Shown: positions 1 through 10,620, numbered from the stretch's first letter. The stretch: 64,000 nt of DNA from Semisulcospira habei (GCA_036245525.1 BTPG01000008.1:34364850-34428849); one strand, 5' to 3'. Numbers and translations are program-made. The notes: a model not told the origin generated them from the letters alone.

Positions 1-76
1 AACTCTTAAACTCCCAGAACTAAATGACTTCCATTCTATAGAATGGAAGTCATTTAGTTTTGGGTGTTTAAGAGTT
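1..76. repeat. Palindrome, singleton core
   Basis: The two 38-base halves are inverted copies with about two mismatches, centred on TATA at 37-40, with arm core ACTAAATGACTTCCATTC. The left copy may continue outside the window. Confidence 0.85.
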
Positions 77-141
77 AAAACATTTCCCAAGGGAATGTTG
101 TAATCACTTGTTACACAGTATATGCATGATGAACTTTAACT

Positions 142-200
142 CCCTTGTGCATGCAGCCACTGGTACTGTTTACAGTACCAGTGGCTGTCTGCACAAGGGG
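142..200. repeat. Palindrome, singleton core
   Basis: Arms CCCTTGTG...CAGCCACTGGTACTG and CAGTACCAGTGGCTG...CACAAGGGG face each other around a four-base centre. A TTAACTC lies just left, resembling the outer ends of the H1/H2/H5 elements. No relative is seen elsewhere in the window. Confidence 0.8.
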
Positions 201-420
201 ATTGATGCAGGGACATTTATTATAAAGAAAACAGTAAGCATTTATTGTCACACTGGTGAAGGAAGGACCAGAGCACTGCACAGGTAATTAATCAAACACT
301 TTTGTGTACCTGCATAATCTACATATATACAGAGCATTCACAATGCGGTAATAACCTTTTTGGCTGTCGCTTGCACTTTTTGTCAAGGTGACTCCTGCAG
401 GAATCGAAAGACTTCTGAAG

Positions 421-608
421 ACAATCAACCATGATATTTCAAGGGTGGTGCCAGAAAAGCTTGGAACATAGGACTGAAATTTACAAAGTTGGGAGTTGTT
501 CTCCAAAGACTACTGGAGACCAGTGGACCATGATAGTTCAAGGGTGGTGACAGAAAAGCTTGCCAAGCTTTTATGCACCAGCCCTAAAGTGGCATGGTCC
601 ACCCTTAA
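421..608. repeat. Two degenerate H1 half-hairpins
   Basis: ATATTTCAAGGGTGGTGCC at about 432-452 and ATAGTTCAAGGGTGGTGAC at about 533-552 are H1b arms. The partner arm near 580-606 is badly eroded. This looks like old copies losing their pairing. Confidence 0.55.
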
Positions 609-703
609 ACTGTCATGGTCAGTCCATATTTTACTGTAGTTCTTCAGGGCTAAATAGGTTAGCTTCCAATGAGAAAACGGTTTCAGCCCCTGTCCAAACA
701 CAC

Positions 704-758
704 ACACTGGTTGTCTCCCTTGATTTGCAGGAACTGGCAGCAAAAAAAAGGGAGACAA
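704..758. repeat. H4 palindrome, degenerate
   Basis: CACTGGTTGTCTCCCTTGAT faces AGGGAGACAACTA across a ~24-base loop, so the right arm is shortened compared with the better H4 copies at 46111 and 47294. Confidence 0.6.
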
Positions 759-782
759 CTATAGAGTGATTAACACAATTAC

Positions 783-875
783 CTTGAGAAATTGCTGCGC
801 CTCCTCCGTCTCAAGGAACACAGCTGATGATAGGTGGTCAATCCAGTATTGGATGTACATGTTGAACTTCTTCTC
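783..875 (-). CDS. unc-89: Gene B exon 7 (DH domain, last exon in window)
   Basis: 93 bp, 31 codons, phase 0 at both ends. It reads EKKFNMYIQYWIDHLSSAVF and continues to FLK. This matches the DH segment where the helix after FL(I/V)K contains a Y/F-x-x-Y pattern. The acceptor AG is complementary to 876-877 and the donor GT to 781-782. Confidence 0.85.
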
Positions 876-3700
876 CTGAAAAACAATGACAACATAAGTA
901 AAATAAGCTGATCAGCATGTGGATTAAACCTTATCATTCAGAATACACCAGTGTGTGAAATAAGTTTGACTAAAATAGCTCAAGGGTAGTGCCAAAATAG
1001 CTTGCGCCTATAGGCGCCAAACTATTCTGGCACCACCCTTGAACTAAAGCCATTGGTCTATATCCTTATCTGTAAGTACTATAATGTAGCTTGCATATGA
1101 CAGTGTACAAATTTGAACCTTTTAGCCTCAGTATGATATGGGTTAATACAAAATGGAGCTGACAGAGTTATGTTCATTGTAGAGATGCATGGCGACATCT
1201 TATTAGTTCATCTTACTAATTAATGAGTTCACTCAATCCTGAAATCTACATTTTTGGCGCGTCAAAATGCAGGGTCTTGTTTATTCCGGCTGCAGTGTGT
1301 GTGTGTAACTTCTATACCACAAAACACATAGTTTTTTATTTAATGTAAGTTGTGTAAATTGTAGATACCTTGATCAAGAAGGAGTCGCCAATTGTTCCAG
1401 GGTTTGCCACAGATGCCTCAATCACCCTCAGAAAGCCACTGAAGAGGAAAAGCATGGTATTTGCAAATAATGTGTGAACAATATGGTCAAATTCTAGTGG
1501 GTGTTAACATGTGGACTTTGCAGTCCAGAAATAAATAGAATGTTGATACAAATAAATTGATGAACACTTGTAAACCCAAGGCCAAAACATCCAGTCCGTA
1601 ACCATTTTTTATAATACTCTCAGGAACTTACATCATGAAATGATTCTTGTAACTGTGAGGGTGTCAAGGAGATTCCTACAGGAATTAACCCAATTTCCAC
1701 CATGGCCGCATTTCCCAAATTTTGCAAGTGTCACCTAACGACTATGTACTATTTGCAGGAGATAGATCGACCATGATAATTCAAGGGTAGTGCCAGATTA
1801 GCTTGGTGCCAAGCTAATCTGGCACTACCTTTTAATTAGTATGATCAATCCATCTCGATCTCCTGCTGTAGTGCATCAGGGCTACATAGGTTAAAGTACT
1901 TGACATGCATCATGAATGACTTACTCCTTGTGGAAATCCAGGATGTCTTGGATGTTGGAGAAGATGAGATCTCGCTTGTCCTTGAGGACGGTGGGGGTTC
2001 CAGAGCGACGGCCGAGACGCTTGTAATACTTTTCCATAAGCCTCTCCAACTCTCGTACGTACTCACGCTCACTCTCCACCAGCTCTGTCAGTGCGTATCT
2101 AACAACATCAATACAACAGAAGGCATTAACCCTCTCCCTCCCAGCCGCTAGAAAAAAATGTGTCTGGCATCATGACGGATTCACGTCTGCTGAAGCCTGA
2201 GGCACACAAATATAAAAGAAGGCATCAAGAGGCATAGACGCTCATGATCCCAGGCATATGTGGGGGTTTATGAGGATCTATTTCTTTCAAGTTTGGATGT
2301 TGTTTGCTAAGCTCCAGCAGGGAAAGGGTTAAATTCAGACCACTGTACCACTTTATGAGTTATGAACTTGTTGCTAACAAGATGTAAGTGAAACTTGTGT
2401 AAGCCCTAATGCACACTACTGCAGCAGATTGATTGACAATAATAGTTAAAGTGCAGTGCCAGGCACCAAGCTGATCTAGCACTACCCTTGAACTATCATG
2501 GTCAATCTATCTTCCAGAGATAGGACATAGTTGTAAAGTGTTAAAGGCACCAATTCCCCCTTTTCATCCTGATACATTATTGCTTGAAATGAATTTGACT
2601 GTGATAGTTCAAGGGTAGTGCCAAAATAGCTTGGTGCCTTAGGCACCAAGCTATTCTGGCACCACCCTTGAACTAAAATGGTTGATATTTCTTGTAATCT
2701 GTGATGTAGCCTTCATAGGACAACAAGCAAGTTTTCAGAAAATCAGCCTCAGGATGTAATGGGATAAATGTAATGCACGAATATTACACACATACATTTA
2801 CACGGAAAATGGGTACAATTGTGGGTCTGGTCAAGGAGGAAGGAACATCTTTCACACAGGGAAAGGATGTTTTACCAGTCAACTACACATTGCTGCTTCA
2901 GTATGAATGTCAGAAATTAGAAAGTGAAAATGCACTGATAAAATATACTGAGGAGCAAAAGAAATGCGACCTTTTTGAAATCGGAAACGCTCAAGTGTTC
3001 CGATGATTTCCAAAATGTTACATTTCTTTTGCAAGTGTTTTCGATGATTCAAAAAATGTCGCATTTCTTTTGCTCTTCAGAATATATTTATACAGGGGCT
3101 AAAAATGGCACATGTAACATCATGTCTTGCGCTGTTTATTGTATTTGAAATTAATAACATTCTGGCTTTATAAGTGGCAGTGTGCAAACATTTTTTGGGC
3201 TGACAACAGCCTAATGACCTTTTGTGCACTGGTGGGTTTAAATCAAGGACAAGGAAGAGGCATCAGAACAAGTATTACAGGGGGCAAAAACAACATTGTA
3301 ATTAACAGGAAAAGACTGTTATATGAAGCTAATTGGTAGAACTAGCATATATGTTAATCCTTTCAGCGCCAACACCCTACAGCAGGAGATTCATTGACAT
3401 TGATAATTCAAGGGTAGTGGCAGATTAGCTTGGCGCCTTCAGGCGCCAAGCTAATCTGGCACTACCCTTGAATTATCATGGTCAATCCACCTCCTGCAAG
3501 TGGTACACAGTCGCTAAGTAACACTTCCAAAATTTGGGAAATGCACCCATGGCGCTAAAAGGGTTCAGCTGAAATAAACAAAATGGTCTATAAAACAAGG
3601 GAAAGTAAGCAGCTAGAAAGCAACTATCTGCATTAGTATATTTTACTAATTGCATGCTTGCATGGCCAGAACATGGTGCACAATTTTGCTTCCTCCTTTA

Positions 3701-3787
<87 letters not shown>

Positions 3788-6700
3788 GAAAGGAGAAGAT
3801 GCAGAAAACTAAAGTGTCCAAATAAAGTACACATCATCACAAACATCAAACCCGTGTTTCATCACTCCTAACTAAATAAAATAAATGTAATTAAACCAAA
3901 TGAAAGGAAGAATAACTATATAAACTGAAACAGAACCAACAACTAGTATACATGTCACATTGTTCTAAACATCAGCATGTGTTCTGTCAGAGTGCACAGT
4001 GTATGAACCATATTGTGTAATGTGTAAAGTAATTGCTTAATAGCTTAAAATTGCTTAAAGCAAACTGCTCCAGGGGGTGGGCTTTAGTTTGCTGATGACA
4101 GGTTCTTGATGTTGCCTTGCATCAACTAAGACTTTTTCCTACCCTTCTTTTTACAATCCATGTAAATACATATAGGCATAAGCAACAGAGGCCTTTTACT
4201 TCACTTGTCTCTAGTCAGCAGAACTCGATCTCCAGAGTACAAAAAAAAACAAGAGCAGAAAAATGTTTCATTTTAAGGCATTTAAAGCTAATTCATAAGT
4301 TAAGTTAGGTCTTTTGTGTAGCTTTATTGTAAGACATACTAAGAATATTTATAAAGAGATACAATATGTGTATTGCCTGGAGCACGGGTCCTTCTACTGT
4401 TAACCCTTTTAGCCACATGGTCCCATTTCTCAAATTTTGGAGGTGTTACCTAACTACTATGTACCAGCTGCAGGAGATGGATTGACCAGATAATTCAAGG
4501 GTTGTACCGGATTAGCTTGGCGCCTGAAGGCGCCAAGCTAATCTGGCACTACCCTTGAATTATTATAGGCAGGCCATCTCCTGCTGTAGGGATCTGGGGC
4601 TAAAAGGGTTAAATATTTTTGTTCTTGCAGTTCTGACATATGTGCATTTTAAGTTTGGTTATCTACATCAACATCACCTAAATAAATAGATAAAAATTAT
4701 TTAATAAGTAAGTTAACTGAAATAACTGGTACTAGTTAACAAAGGGTTAATCAAGTGGAAACAGGTACTTCAGCAAACACCCAGAATAATTTTAGCTTGT
4801 ACAGCTAGTACAGGATTTTCCAGAGCCTTTTGTATTTGGAAAATACTGTAAAGATCTGTGCATGTGCAAGAATCCTCTGGGAAGCAGAAAGGTGTCCTAG
4901 GAAGAATTTGGATGGACGCAGACAGAAAGATTAAATATGTGTCTGTCCTCTATTTGAAAAGCTTAGATTATGGTATCAGTAATATGAAGGGAAATTTGAG
5001 AAACTTGAGATCTGCAGAAAGTCCAGCAAGTCACGGTTATTACCAGTGTTAGTTAAGCTGAGTTGGTATACCTTGCCCTGTGCCTAAGTGAAATGCCTAG
5101 TGGCACCAGTGTTGCTATTTTCGCACTAGATCGGTCGCTCAGACCGGTCATGTGCACCAGATCGGTTTAGAGCATGTGCTTTCTGCACCTGTACTGAGCA
5201 ATCTCGGAGAAAGAATCACGTGACTGTCGTTTGATTGCTGCTAAATAAGATAAATAAAGAATAAACCCTTTCCCATTTGCAATCCGGCAATAATGCTTCC
5301 TTATGCTAGCACCACGAAACATTACGCGATTTGGCAGATTTGAAAAATAGCTTTTTTCCTCAATGGTGGTGATTTTGCGACATCTGCATCGCTTTGCGAC
5401 AGAAAGCACCATTGTAGTTGAAGTACGAGAGATGAGCGCACTACAAGTACAATGGACTTGACTCACGGGCATGGGCGTGACACAAGCCGCCGCCATCTCT
5501 TCACAAAACTGGCGTGTTAGGGGAGATAAAAGGTGCTAAAAGTAAAACTGGAAACGAAACCGTTTTTTGACTGTGATCACAATCTTCCATGTGAACGTAC
5601 AAACCACACTACAAGTGCAGAAGCCTACCTGCGCATGCAGTTCTGGTGCACATGACCGGTCCGAGCGACCGGTCTAGTGTAAAAATAGCAACAATGGCGC
5701 CACTGGTGCATTTACCCTAGGTACAGGGCGAGGTATACCAACTCAGCGTTAGTTAAGGCCAGTGGCTTGAGGGACATTTAACAATTATACTTCCAATTAC
5801 TGGCAGTTTTATTTTTTCTGTGTGCTAGTCTTAAGTTTCTTTACACATAATACTACAAATGCATCTCTAATATGACCCTAAGTCAATTGATTCCTCAGGC
5901 TGAAAGCAGTACGTGTTAAATGCTGTGAAACGAAAGACTTGAAGCCAAGATGAACTCAAATGAATCAAACAAGAAATAAGTAATTGAAAGCTGAGAAAAA
6001 AGAGCTGAAACAAAACGTCATTTTGTAAAGATAGAAAAAGTGAAGTGCAGCTCATATCATGCTCATGTCAATTCTAACCAACTCACTTCTCCTTCTGCAG
6101 TTCCTCTGGGCTAAATGGAGAAAGCATATAAAGGATTTTCAAAGCAGCAGCAATGAACTAAAAGGCACTAAAAAATGCTGAGGTGAATAGCTGAGTATTG
6201 GAACATCCCAGTGAGCAAAGGCGGTCAGGCCATGCTCAGATATGTGCAGGCCAACTGCGACTGACATTGGCCTGATGACATTGTGCGCATTGGGATTTCT
6301 AATTCAAGGCTGTATATTTGCATAGGAAAAGCCAGGGAGAGATTTCAGCCCGTATCAAACTACATTTTTGAAATAGGCTGGAGTTTACTTTAAGGCATCA
6401 GGGGAAAACACTAACCCTGTTGGTGTTGGTAGTGGTTTTAGTTGTGATGATTCCTGCAGGAATCATCGCAACTAAAACCGCTACTGACAGCCAAAGGGTT
6501 AAGAATACAGCCCCAAATATTTAGAAGCAAAAGCTGTGGTCTCAATCTACAGGCATCAGACTGTACATTATCCTAAGACAGCCAGTATTCATTTATGACT
6601 TATTATAGATAGACTGATGTCTTGCACAAGGAGCTGTGCTGTCTTATATTGTATTGACATCGTCATAAAAGACTCCTGATAGATTTTATCTATAATATAT

Positions 6701-9700
6701 GCAGGCAAGAAAAGTCTTTTTCAAAGATAAAATATCTTCAAATTTAATTTCAATTTGAAAATTATTTGCCGAAAATAGTGAAAATTACTCAATATAGGGT
6801 TCATGCTGAAGAAACTAAATGCGAAAAAGCAACAAATTTAGCAACAAATTTATGTCTTCATAACAGCCGTATTAAAACCATTACCTCCTCTTGAGAAGGG
6901 CCTCTTGCTGCTTGTTGGAAATCTGAAGTACATCCTCCCTGAACACCTCGCGAGTAGATCTGCGAGAGGCAGGTACTGCAGGTGTTTTGGCCTCCAGGTA
7001 TGCAGGTGGCACCCAGCCCTGTTTGGCGGTGCTGAGCTTGGTGGGGCGTGTCTGCACCAGCCAGCGGTCTGCACGTTCCATGTCCATCACCTCCACGATC
7101 TGTCCCTCTGTCAGTTTGAGGGGCTCCCCGTTCTCCCCATTTGTTTGAGACGCCATGTAGTCTGCGATGACCAAGTAGGTGGGGTAATTCTGTAGACAAA
7201 ACAGAATGAAATACAGGGTGTTGCTGTTTACGCAGACGAATAGCAAAGTGCTTTCTCAGTGTGACTTTTGACAAAAGAGTACACCCAGAATCTGTACACT
7301 AATCACTGGGGTGATTTTTGCAAGTAGGAGGCATTATAAGTCATTGGTCACAGGGGTTTGCTACACAGACCCTTGTAGGCCTGAGGGAGGTCAAAGGAAC
7401 CATTGTGCCCTGAAGGCCTTCAGGGTACAATGGTTCCTTTGACCTGCCTCAGGCCTACAAGGGTCCGTGAGGCAAGCTCCTGCTACCAATAACGTATTTG
7501 TTTTCATTCCTCCCCTCAGCAAGTGTTCCAACTACAGAGGAATCACCTTGCTGTCAGTACCAGGAAAGGTCTTCAACAGGATCATCCTGGAGAGAACGAA
7601 GAGCTCCGTTGACCCCCAGCTGAGAGACCAGCAAGCAGGATTCAGGAAGAACCAATCATGTACAGACCAGATCGCCACTCTCCGCATCATCGTGGAACAG
7701 TCTCTGGAGTGGAGCTCCCCGCTGTACGTCAACTTTGTGGATTATGAGAAAGCATTTGACAGTGTGGACCGAGAAACTCTATGGAAACTCCTACGACACT
7801 ACGGTGTACCCACAAAGCTCGTCCGCCTGATCAAGAGCAGCTACGATGGCATGACATGTCGCGTGATCCACGAAGGGCAGTTCACCAGGGAGCTCCAGGT
7901 CAGAACTGGTGTCAGGCAGGGGTGTCTGCTGTCTCCGTTCCTCTTCCTACTGGCCATAGACTGGGTCATGAAGATGACCACAGAGCACAGACGAAGTGGA
8001 ATACAGTGGACACTGTGGACACAGCTTGACGACCTCGATTTTGCAGACGACTTGGCATTACTATCCCACACTCATCAACAAATGCAGGACAAGACCACGA
8101 GGCTTGCTGACATCTCGTCCCAAGTGGGCCTCACCATTCACAAACAGAAAACAAAGACAATGAGGCTGAACGCAACCAGGGAAGAACCAGTCTTGCTTGC
8201 TGGCACCCCGTTGGAGGAGGTGGAGTCCTTCACCTATCTCGGGAGCATCATAGACAAAAAAGGCGGCACTGATGCAGATGTCAGAGCACGAATCGGTAAA
8301 GCCAGAGCAGCCTTTCTCCAGTTGAAAAAAGTGTGGAGTTCCAGAGAGCTGTCACAACACACCAAAGTCCGGATTTTCAACTCCAACGTAAAAGCAGTTC
8401 TCCTATATGGAGCAGAGACTTGGAGATTGACAAAACCACAGTCAACAGAGTACAGACCTTCATGAACAGTTGCCTTAGAAGAATTTTGAAAATCCACTGG
8501 CCAGAGAAGATCAGCAACGTCAGACTCTGGGAGAGAACAGAGCAGATAACAGCAGAGAATGAAATTGGGCGACGAAGATGGGGATGGATCGGTCACAGTC
8601 TGAGAAAGCCAGCTTCCAGTATCACTAGGCAGGCATTGTCATGGAACCCCCAGGGAAAGAGGAAAAGAGGTAGGCCGAGAAACTCCTGGCGTCGAGACCT
8701 CCAAGCAGACATCACGAGACTGGGAACCACCTGGAGTAGAATCGAAGGAGAAGCACAGGACAGGAGTTGCTGGAGGTCTCTCGTCGACGGCCTATACCCG
8801 GGTAGGGGTGACAGGCGTAAGTAAGTAAGTTTCATTCCTCCACTATTTTCGTAAAAGAAATCAAGGAGAAATCTTCTGACCTAGACATGACTGACATAAA
8901 AGGAATATATATATATACATAATAGACTTATGACGTAATTTAAAATCTTTCATGACATTGCCATCTGCAGTAGTGTGCCTGTTGTTTCGAACAACACTAA
9001 GTAACTTTGTACTTTAGAACGTTTGGTGATCTTTTATAGAACAAACTGGCATCCAAGACGCATCAGAAAGAGGGCAACAAAAAGTCCGCCATTAGTCGCT
9101 ACAAGGGTTTTTGTAGCTCAGTCATGTGGTACAGTTTGCGCTAAAGAGACTGGTCATGTGATGAAGGGATGAAAACAAAGATTCTTATGAGTCCCAGATC
9201 ATGAGGGATTATTCCTTGCGCAGATGATTGGCTGGTTTATAGACTTGGCTGTTCCTACTGCATGAGAATAATGTAATTCTTTGAATAATAATAATAATAA
9301 TAACGTTCATTAAACAGGCGCTTTACCCCATTTGCGAATCAGCTCAAAGTGCCGTGAACTGAACCCAACATGCGTGCTCACATGAAACACAACGTATTCA
9401 CTCTAAAGACAGACACAGTATGTACAAGACAAATGCAAGACTTTCATGTGGTGCGAAGGTTCAGCTCAGCTATTGAAATTTCAGACATTTCTGATCGCTT
9501 GTATTTGAAATTTTAAATTGGCCTGAAACCGGTACCAAAGTATGCTGATATTCTTTGACACAGCTGAATTATACGATTGCATTAGCGTAAACAATTATAC
9601 TGACTGCATCAGTTGTGATTGACCTATTCAGCCTTGATATTCTTTAGCAAGATATGACTTGACCATGATTGTTCAATGGTGGTGCCAGAATAGCTAGGCA

Positions 9701-10620
9701 CCTTGAGGTGCCAAGCTATTCTGGCACCACCCTTGAACTATCATGGTCAATATATCCCTTAAAATGTAATCTGTGGAGAAGAACTTCCAGCTTCAGGCAT
9801 TGTGACCTTAGGGCCTAGTTTGAATAATACCTCTCGCAGGCGTGTGCGCTCTTCATCCTCAGAAGTATCGACCCAGTCCATTTCAGAACTTAGGCGGTTG
9901 GTGGGAGACCGGGGCTTCGGCTCTCGCTTCTTCACGGCAGCGGCTGAAATTGGTACATGAGTAATTATAGTTGAGAGCATTGATTTTTCAAAAGTTGTAT
10001 CAGCACAATATTGTTATATGTTTGACAGTTGTCAGCCTATGAATATACGTAATATATTGGTGAAGAACATTATTGCCACACAGTCTGTAATCAGTGAAAG
10101 TAGCACAGGTGAGGCGAGCACTGATGAGATTTATATCTCATTGCCATTTGTATACACACACAATCACAATAACAAATACATACCTCCAGATTCTGCTTCT
10201 TCTACCTCTTTCAAATGTGAAGAAGGGACGAAGCACACCTGGGAACAAAATACATTTATTAAAATTAGACATTTAATATTCTTCAGTCATGCAATGGAAA
10301 ATAATTTTATATGTAAGTGCAGCAATATTGTGTACTGATGTGTGCAGGTCTGTGATTTTGGACCTTACGGCTGCAGGTCATAAGGTCCGAAATCACAGAC
10401 CAGCACATAGTTACTGTGACCACCATTTTGTTCTCCAGAGATGCCCAAGGTAAAGATGACATCAACTCACCTGCTCGCGAGAGACCTGGTTGCGGACGAG
10501 CCACACGCCGCTCTTTTGGCGGGAATCCAGAATCTCGACAATGTCCCCAACGACAAACAGCACCTTGGTGTCGGGGTCCTGGTATGCACGGATCACCTCG
10601 TACACACGCATGAACCGCTC
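783..10620 (-). CDS. unc-89: Gene B: UNC-89/obscurin-like protein, SH3-SH3-RhoGEF part (partial)
   Basis: Seven minus-strand exons: 10620-10471, 10238-10184, 9943-9831, 7189-6885, 2098-1925, 1438-1369, 875-783. All introns have AG acceptors and GT donors, and the phases chain exactly to 960 bp (320 codons). Order: an SH3-like module (residues ~5-68), an acidic linker containing DWVDTSEDEE, a clear SH3 (~109-170; ADY, GQIVEV, WLVQT, GWVPPAYLE), then a DH domain start (LTELVESEREYVRELERLM). UNC-89/obscurin proteins are giant sarcomere M-line scaffolds whose SH3-DH-PH module acts as a Rho-family exchange factor. The SH3-to-DH spacing and the junction QEALLKRRYALTELVESER fit that family. The rest of DH and PH lie beyond the left edge. 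Upstream of 10620 the frame meets a stop (10647-10645), so exon 1 is either preceded by an intron or starts at its own Met (MRVYEV). Trio/kalirin-type GEFs are a less likely alternative. Confidence 0.85.
924..1146. mobile_element. H1b TTAA palindromic MITE
   Basis: Runs from TTAA(A)CCTTATCATTCAG to GATATGGGTTAA with hairpin arms at 974-1047. It is the same subtype as the element split by the DIRS at 17375/28379 and serves as its empty-site model. It lies in the gene B intron between exons 6 and 7. Confidence 0.85.
1369..1438 (-). CDS. unc-89: Gene B exon 6 (DH domain)
   Basis: 70 bp: one base completes an Asp codon from exon 5, then 23 codons, GFLRVIEASVANPGTIGDSF followed by LIK. This is the DH stretch that normally reads FL..L......P..IG..F. 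Frames without the split codon contain stops, which fixes the phase. Confidence 0.85.
1685..1894. mobile_element. H1a TTAA palindromic MITE
   Basis: TTAACCC start and (A)GGTTAA end, long arm side on the left, hairpin 1768-1853. The right stem differs from the left near its base (CCTTTTAATTAGTATG), so this copy is moderately eroded. Confidence 0.8.
1925..2098 (-). CDS. unc-89: Gene B exon 5 (start of DH/RhoGEF domain)
   Basis: 174 bp: one base, 57 codons, two bases. The product begins YALTELVESEREYVRELERL and reaches IFSNIQDILDFHK. The first DH helix (conserved region 1) is unmistakable. The donor is a consensus GTAAGT. The first base completes an Arg codon with the two trailing bases of the SH3 exon. 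Confidence 0.92.
2126..2332. mobile_element. H5-type TTAA palindromic MITE
   Basis: Begins TTAACCCTCTCCC and ends GGGAAAGGGTTAA, with an H5 hairpin at 2228-2288 (AAGAGGCATAGACGCTCATG facing TTTATGAGGATCTAT). It carries H5 in the same type of TTAA-CCC/GGG-TTAA shell as H1. Confidence 0.7.
2421..2520. repeat. Degenerate H1 hairpin
   Basis: Only the right arm (CTAGCACTACCCTTGAACTATC) is well preserved. The left arm has collapsed to GTGCAGTGCC. Confidence 0.55.
2556..2767. mobile_element. H1b TTAA palindromic MITE
   Basis: CCCCTTTTCATCCTGATAC start as in the 13206 and 14710 copies. Hairpin 2594-2682 with near-perfect arms around GGTGCC/GGCACC. Both terminal TTAA motifs have mutated (right end GGGATAAA). 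Confidence 0.75.
2941..3091. repeat. Compound palindrome, GCAAAAGAAATG core
   Basis: GAGCAAAAGAAATGCGAC at 2953 is answered twice, by ACATTTCTTTTGC near 3020-3031 and GTCGCATTTCTTTTGCTC at 3058-3075, giving nested alternative foldbacks. A half-copy recurs at about 47985-48020. Confidence 0.7.
3354..3567. mobile_element. H1a TTAA palindromic MITE
   Basis: TTAA(T)CC left end and AAAAGGGTTCA right end (TTAA mutated). Hairpin 3399-3485 with arms joined by GGCGCCTTCAGGCGCC. Short side left, long side right, the opposite orientation to the 4400 copy. Confidence 0.8.
3704..3786. repeat. (TG)n microsatellite
   Basis: About 41 uninterrupted TG units. The reading frames across it are repeat artefacts. 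The stretch 3568-4399 around it holds nothing else I recognise. Confidence 0.98.
4400..4612. mobile_element. H1a TTAA palindromic MITE
   Basis: Clean TTAACCCTTTTAGCC and GGGGCTAAAAGGGTTAA ends with the long side at left. Hairpin 4489-4567 is joined by GGCGCCTGAAGGCGCC. Confidence 0.88.
5057..5747. mobile_element. Non-autonomous TIR transposon, MULE-like (9-bp TSD)
   Basis: A 691-bp element with ~105-bp terminal inverted repeats starting GCTGAGTTGGTATACC, flanked on both sides by the direct repeat GTTAGTTAA (5048-5056, 5748-5756). Long TIRs with a 9-bp duplication are the known signature of Mutator-like elements; that assignment is inference because no transposase is present. A 109-codon minus-strand ORF inside (5496-5167, Cys-rich CTCSALISRT, RCRCRK) shows no domain I recognise. 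Confidence 0.85.
6211..6295. repeat. H7 palindrome, degenerate
   Basis: GTGAGCAAAGGCGGTCAGGCC faces GGCCTGATGACATTGTGC. Same family as 13667-13770, with more mispairing. Confidence 0.55.
6411..6502. mobile_element. H2 TTAA palindromic element
   Basis: (T)TAACCCTGTTGG to CCAAAGGGTTAA, about 92 bp, mostly a single hairpin with arms TTTTAGTTGTGATGATTCC and GGAATCATCGCAACTAAAA around a PstI-like CTGCAG centre. Confidence 0.8.
6885..7189 (-). CDS. unc-89: Gene B exon 4 (SH3 domain and DH linker)
   Basis: 305 bp: 101 codons plus two bases, starting in phase 0 after acceptor AG (7191-7190 complement). Residues NYPTYLVIADYMASQ, then EGQIVEVMDMERADRWLVQT, then GWVPPAYLE carry the SH3 hallmarks ALYDY-like, acidic RT loop, paired aromatic W, and GWVP..YL. 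After the SH3 a basic/acidic linker (RRSTREVFREDVLQ) leads to QQEALLKRR and the DH start, as in UNC-89. Confidence 0.93.
7368..7465. repeat. 98-bp near-perfect palindrome, singleton
   Basis: 49-base arms with two mismatches and no loop (centre AGG|CCT at 7416/7417). Arm begins GACCCTTGTAGGCCTGAGG. No other copy in this window, and no clear TTAA ends. Confidence 0.95.
7514..8829 (+). mobile_element. RTE-like LINE copy 1, 5'-truncated, broken RT
   Basis: Flanked by the direct repeat TTTCATTCCTCC (7502-7513, 8830-8841) and ending in the family tail GGCGTAAGTAAGTAAG. It starts inside the RT domain (KCSNYRGITLL) and keeps RT motifs VNFVDYEKAFDSVDR, GVRQGCLLSPF and FADD. One A is missing from a run at about 8430, shifting the frame after ETWRLTK; the rest continues in another frame to 8824. 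It sits in the gene B intron between exons 3 and 4, in antisense orientation to the gene. Confidence 0.93.
8842..9660. other. Intron stretch without genes
   Basis: Holds a short (AT)n at about 8906-8919 and (TAA)n at about 9283-9302 next to GCGCTTTACCCC, a tail-like sequence resembling old CR1/L2 3' ends. Nothing else recognised. Confidence 0.6.
9661..9748. repeat. H1b hairpin
   Basis: Arms GACCATGATTGTTCAATGG and its partner ending TGGTC, joined by GGCACCTTGAGGTGCC. One arm has changed (TAGCTAGGC versus GCCAAGCTA). Outer TTAA ends are not visible. Confidence 0.75.
9831..9943 (-). CDS. unc-89: Gene B exon 3 (linker between SH3-like modules)
   Basis: 113 bp: two bases complete an Ala codon, then 37 codons. 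The product is a basic run (VKKREPKPRSP) followed by an acidic run (DWVDTSEDEERTRLRE), probably unstructured. The exon ends exactly on a codon, matching the phase-0 SH3 exon downstream. Confidence 0.8.
10184..10238 (-). CDS. unc-89: Gene B exon 2 (end of first SH3-like module)
   Basis: 55 bp: 18 codons plus one base, VCFVPSSHLKEVEEAESG. FVPSSHL corresponds to the GWVPSSYL strand that closes SH3 folds. Consensus-like donor GTATGT. Confidence 0.78.
10341..10407. repeat. H3 palindrome
   Basis: GTCTGTGATTTTGGACCTTA faces TAAGGTCCGAAATCACAGAC across a short loop. Lies in the intron between gene B exons 1 and 2. Confidence 0.9.
10471..10620 (-). CDS. unc-89: Gene B exon 1 in window (first SH3-like module)
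   Basis: 150 bp, 50 codons, phase 0 at both ends, donor GTGAGT. It reads RVYEVIRAYQDPDTKV, then GDIVEIL, then GVWLVRN, which is the order of SH3 motifs (ALYDY-like, GD..EV, W-W). UNC-89 proteins that I know have one SH3 before DH, so a second is unusual. The acceptor is only fair (GCTGTGTACCAG). An in-frame stop just upstream means an internal Met could instead be the start. Confidence 0.78.

Noticed and set aside
2941..3091. MicroRNA precursor
   Set aside because: The foldback is compound and recurs as a repeat elsewhere; no single conserved arm stands out.
3633..3871. Open frames of repeated His-Thr or Cys-Val
   Set aside because: They are translations of the (TG)n microsatellite; the same holds at 53837-54078 and 60100-60469.
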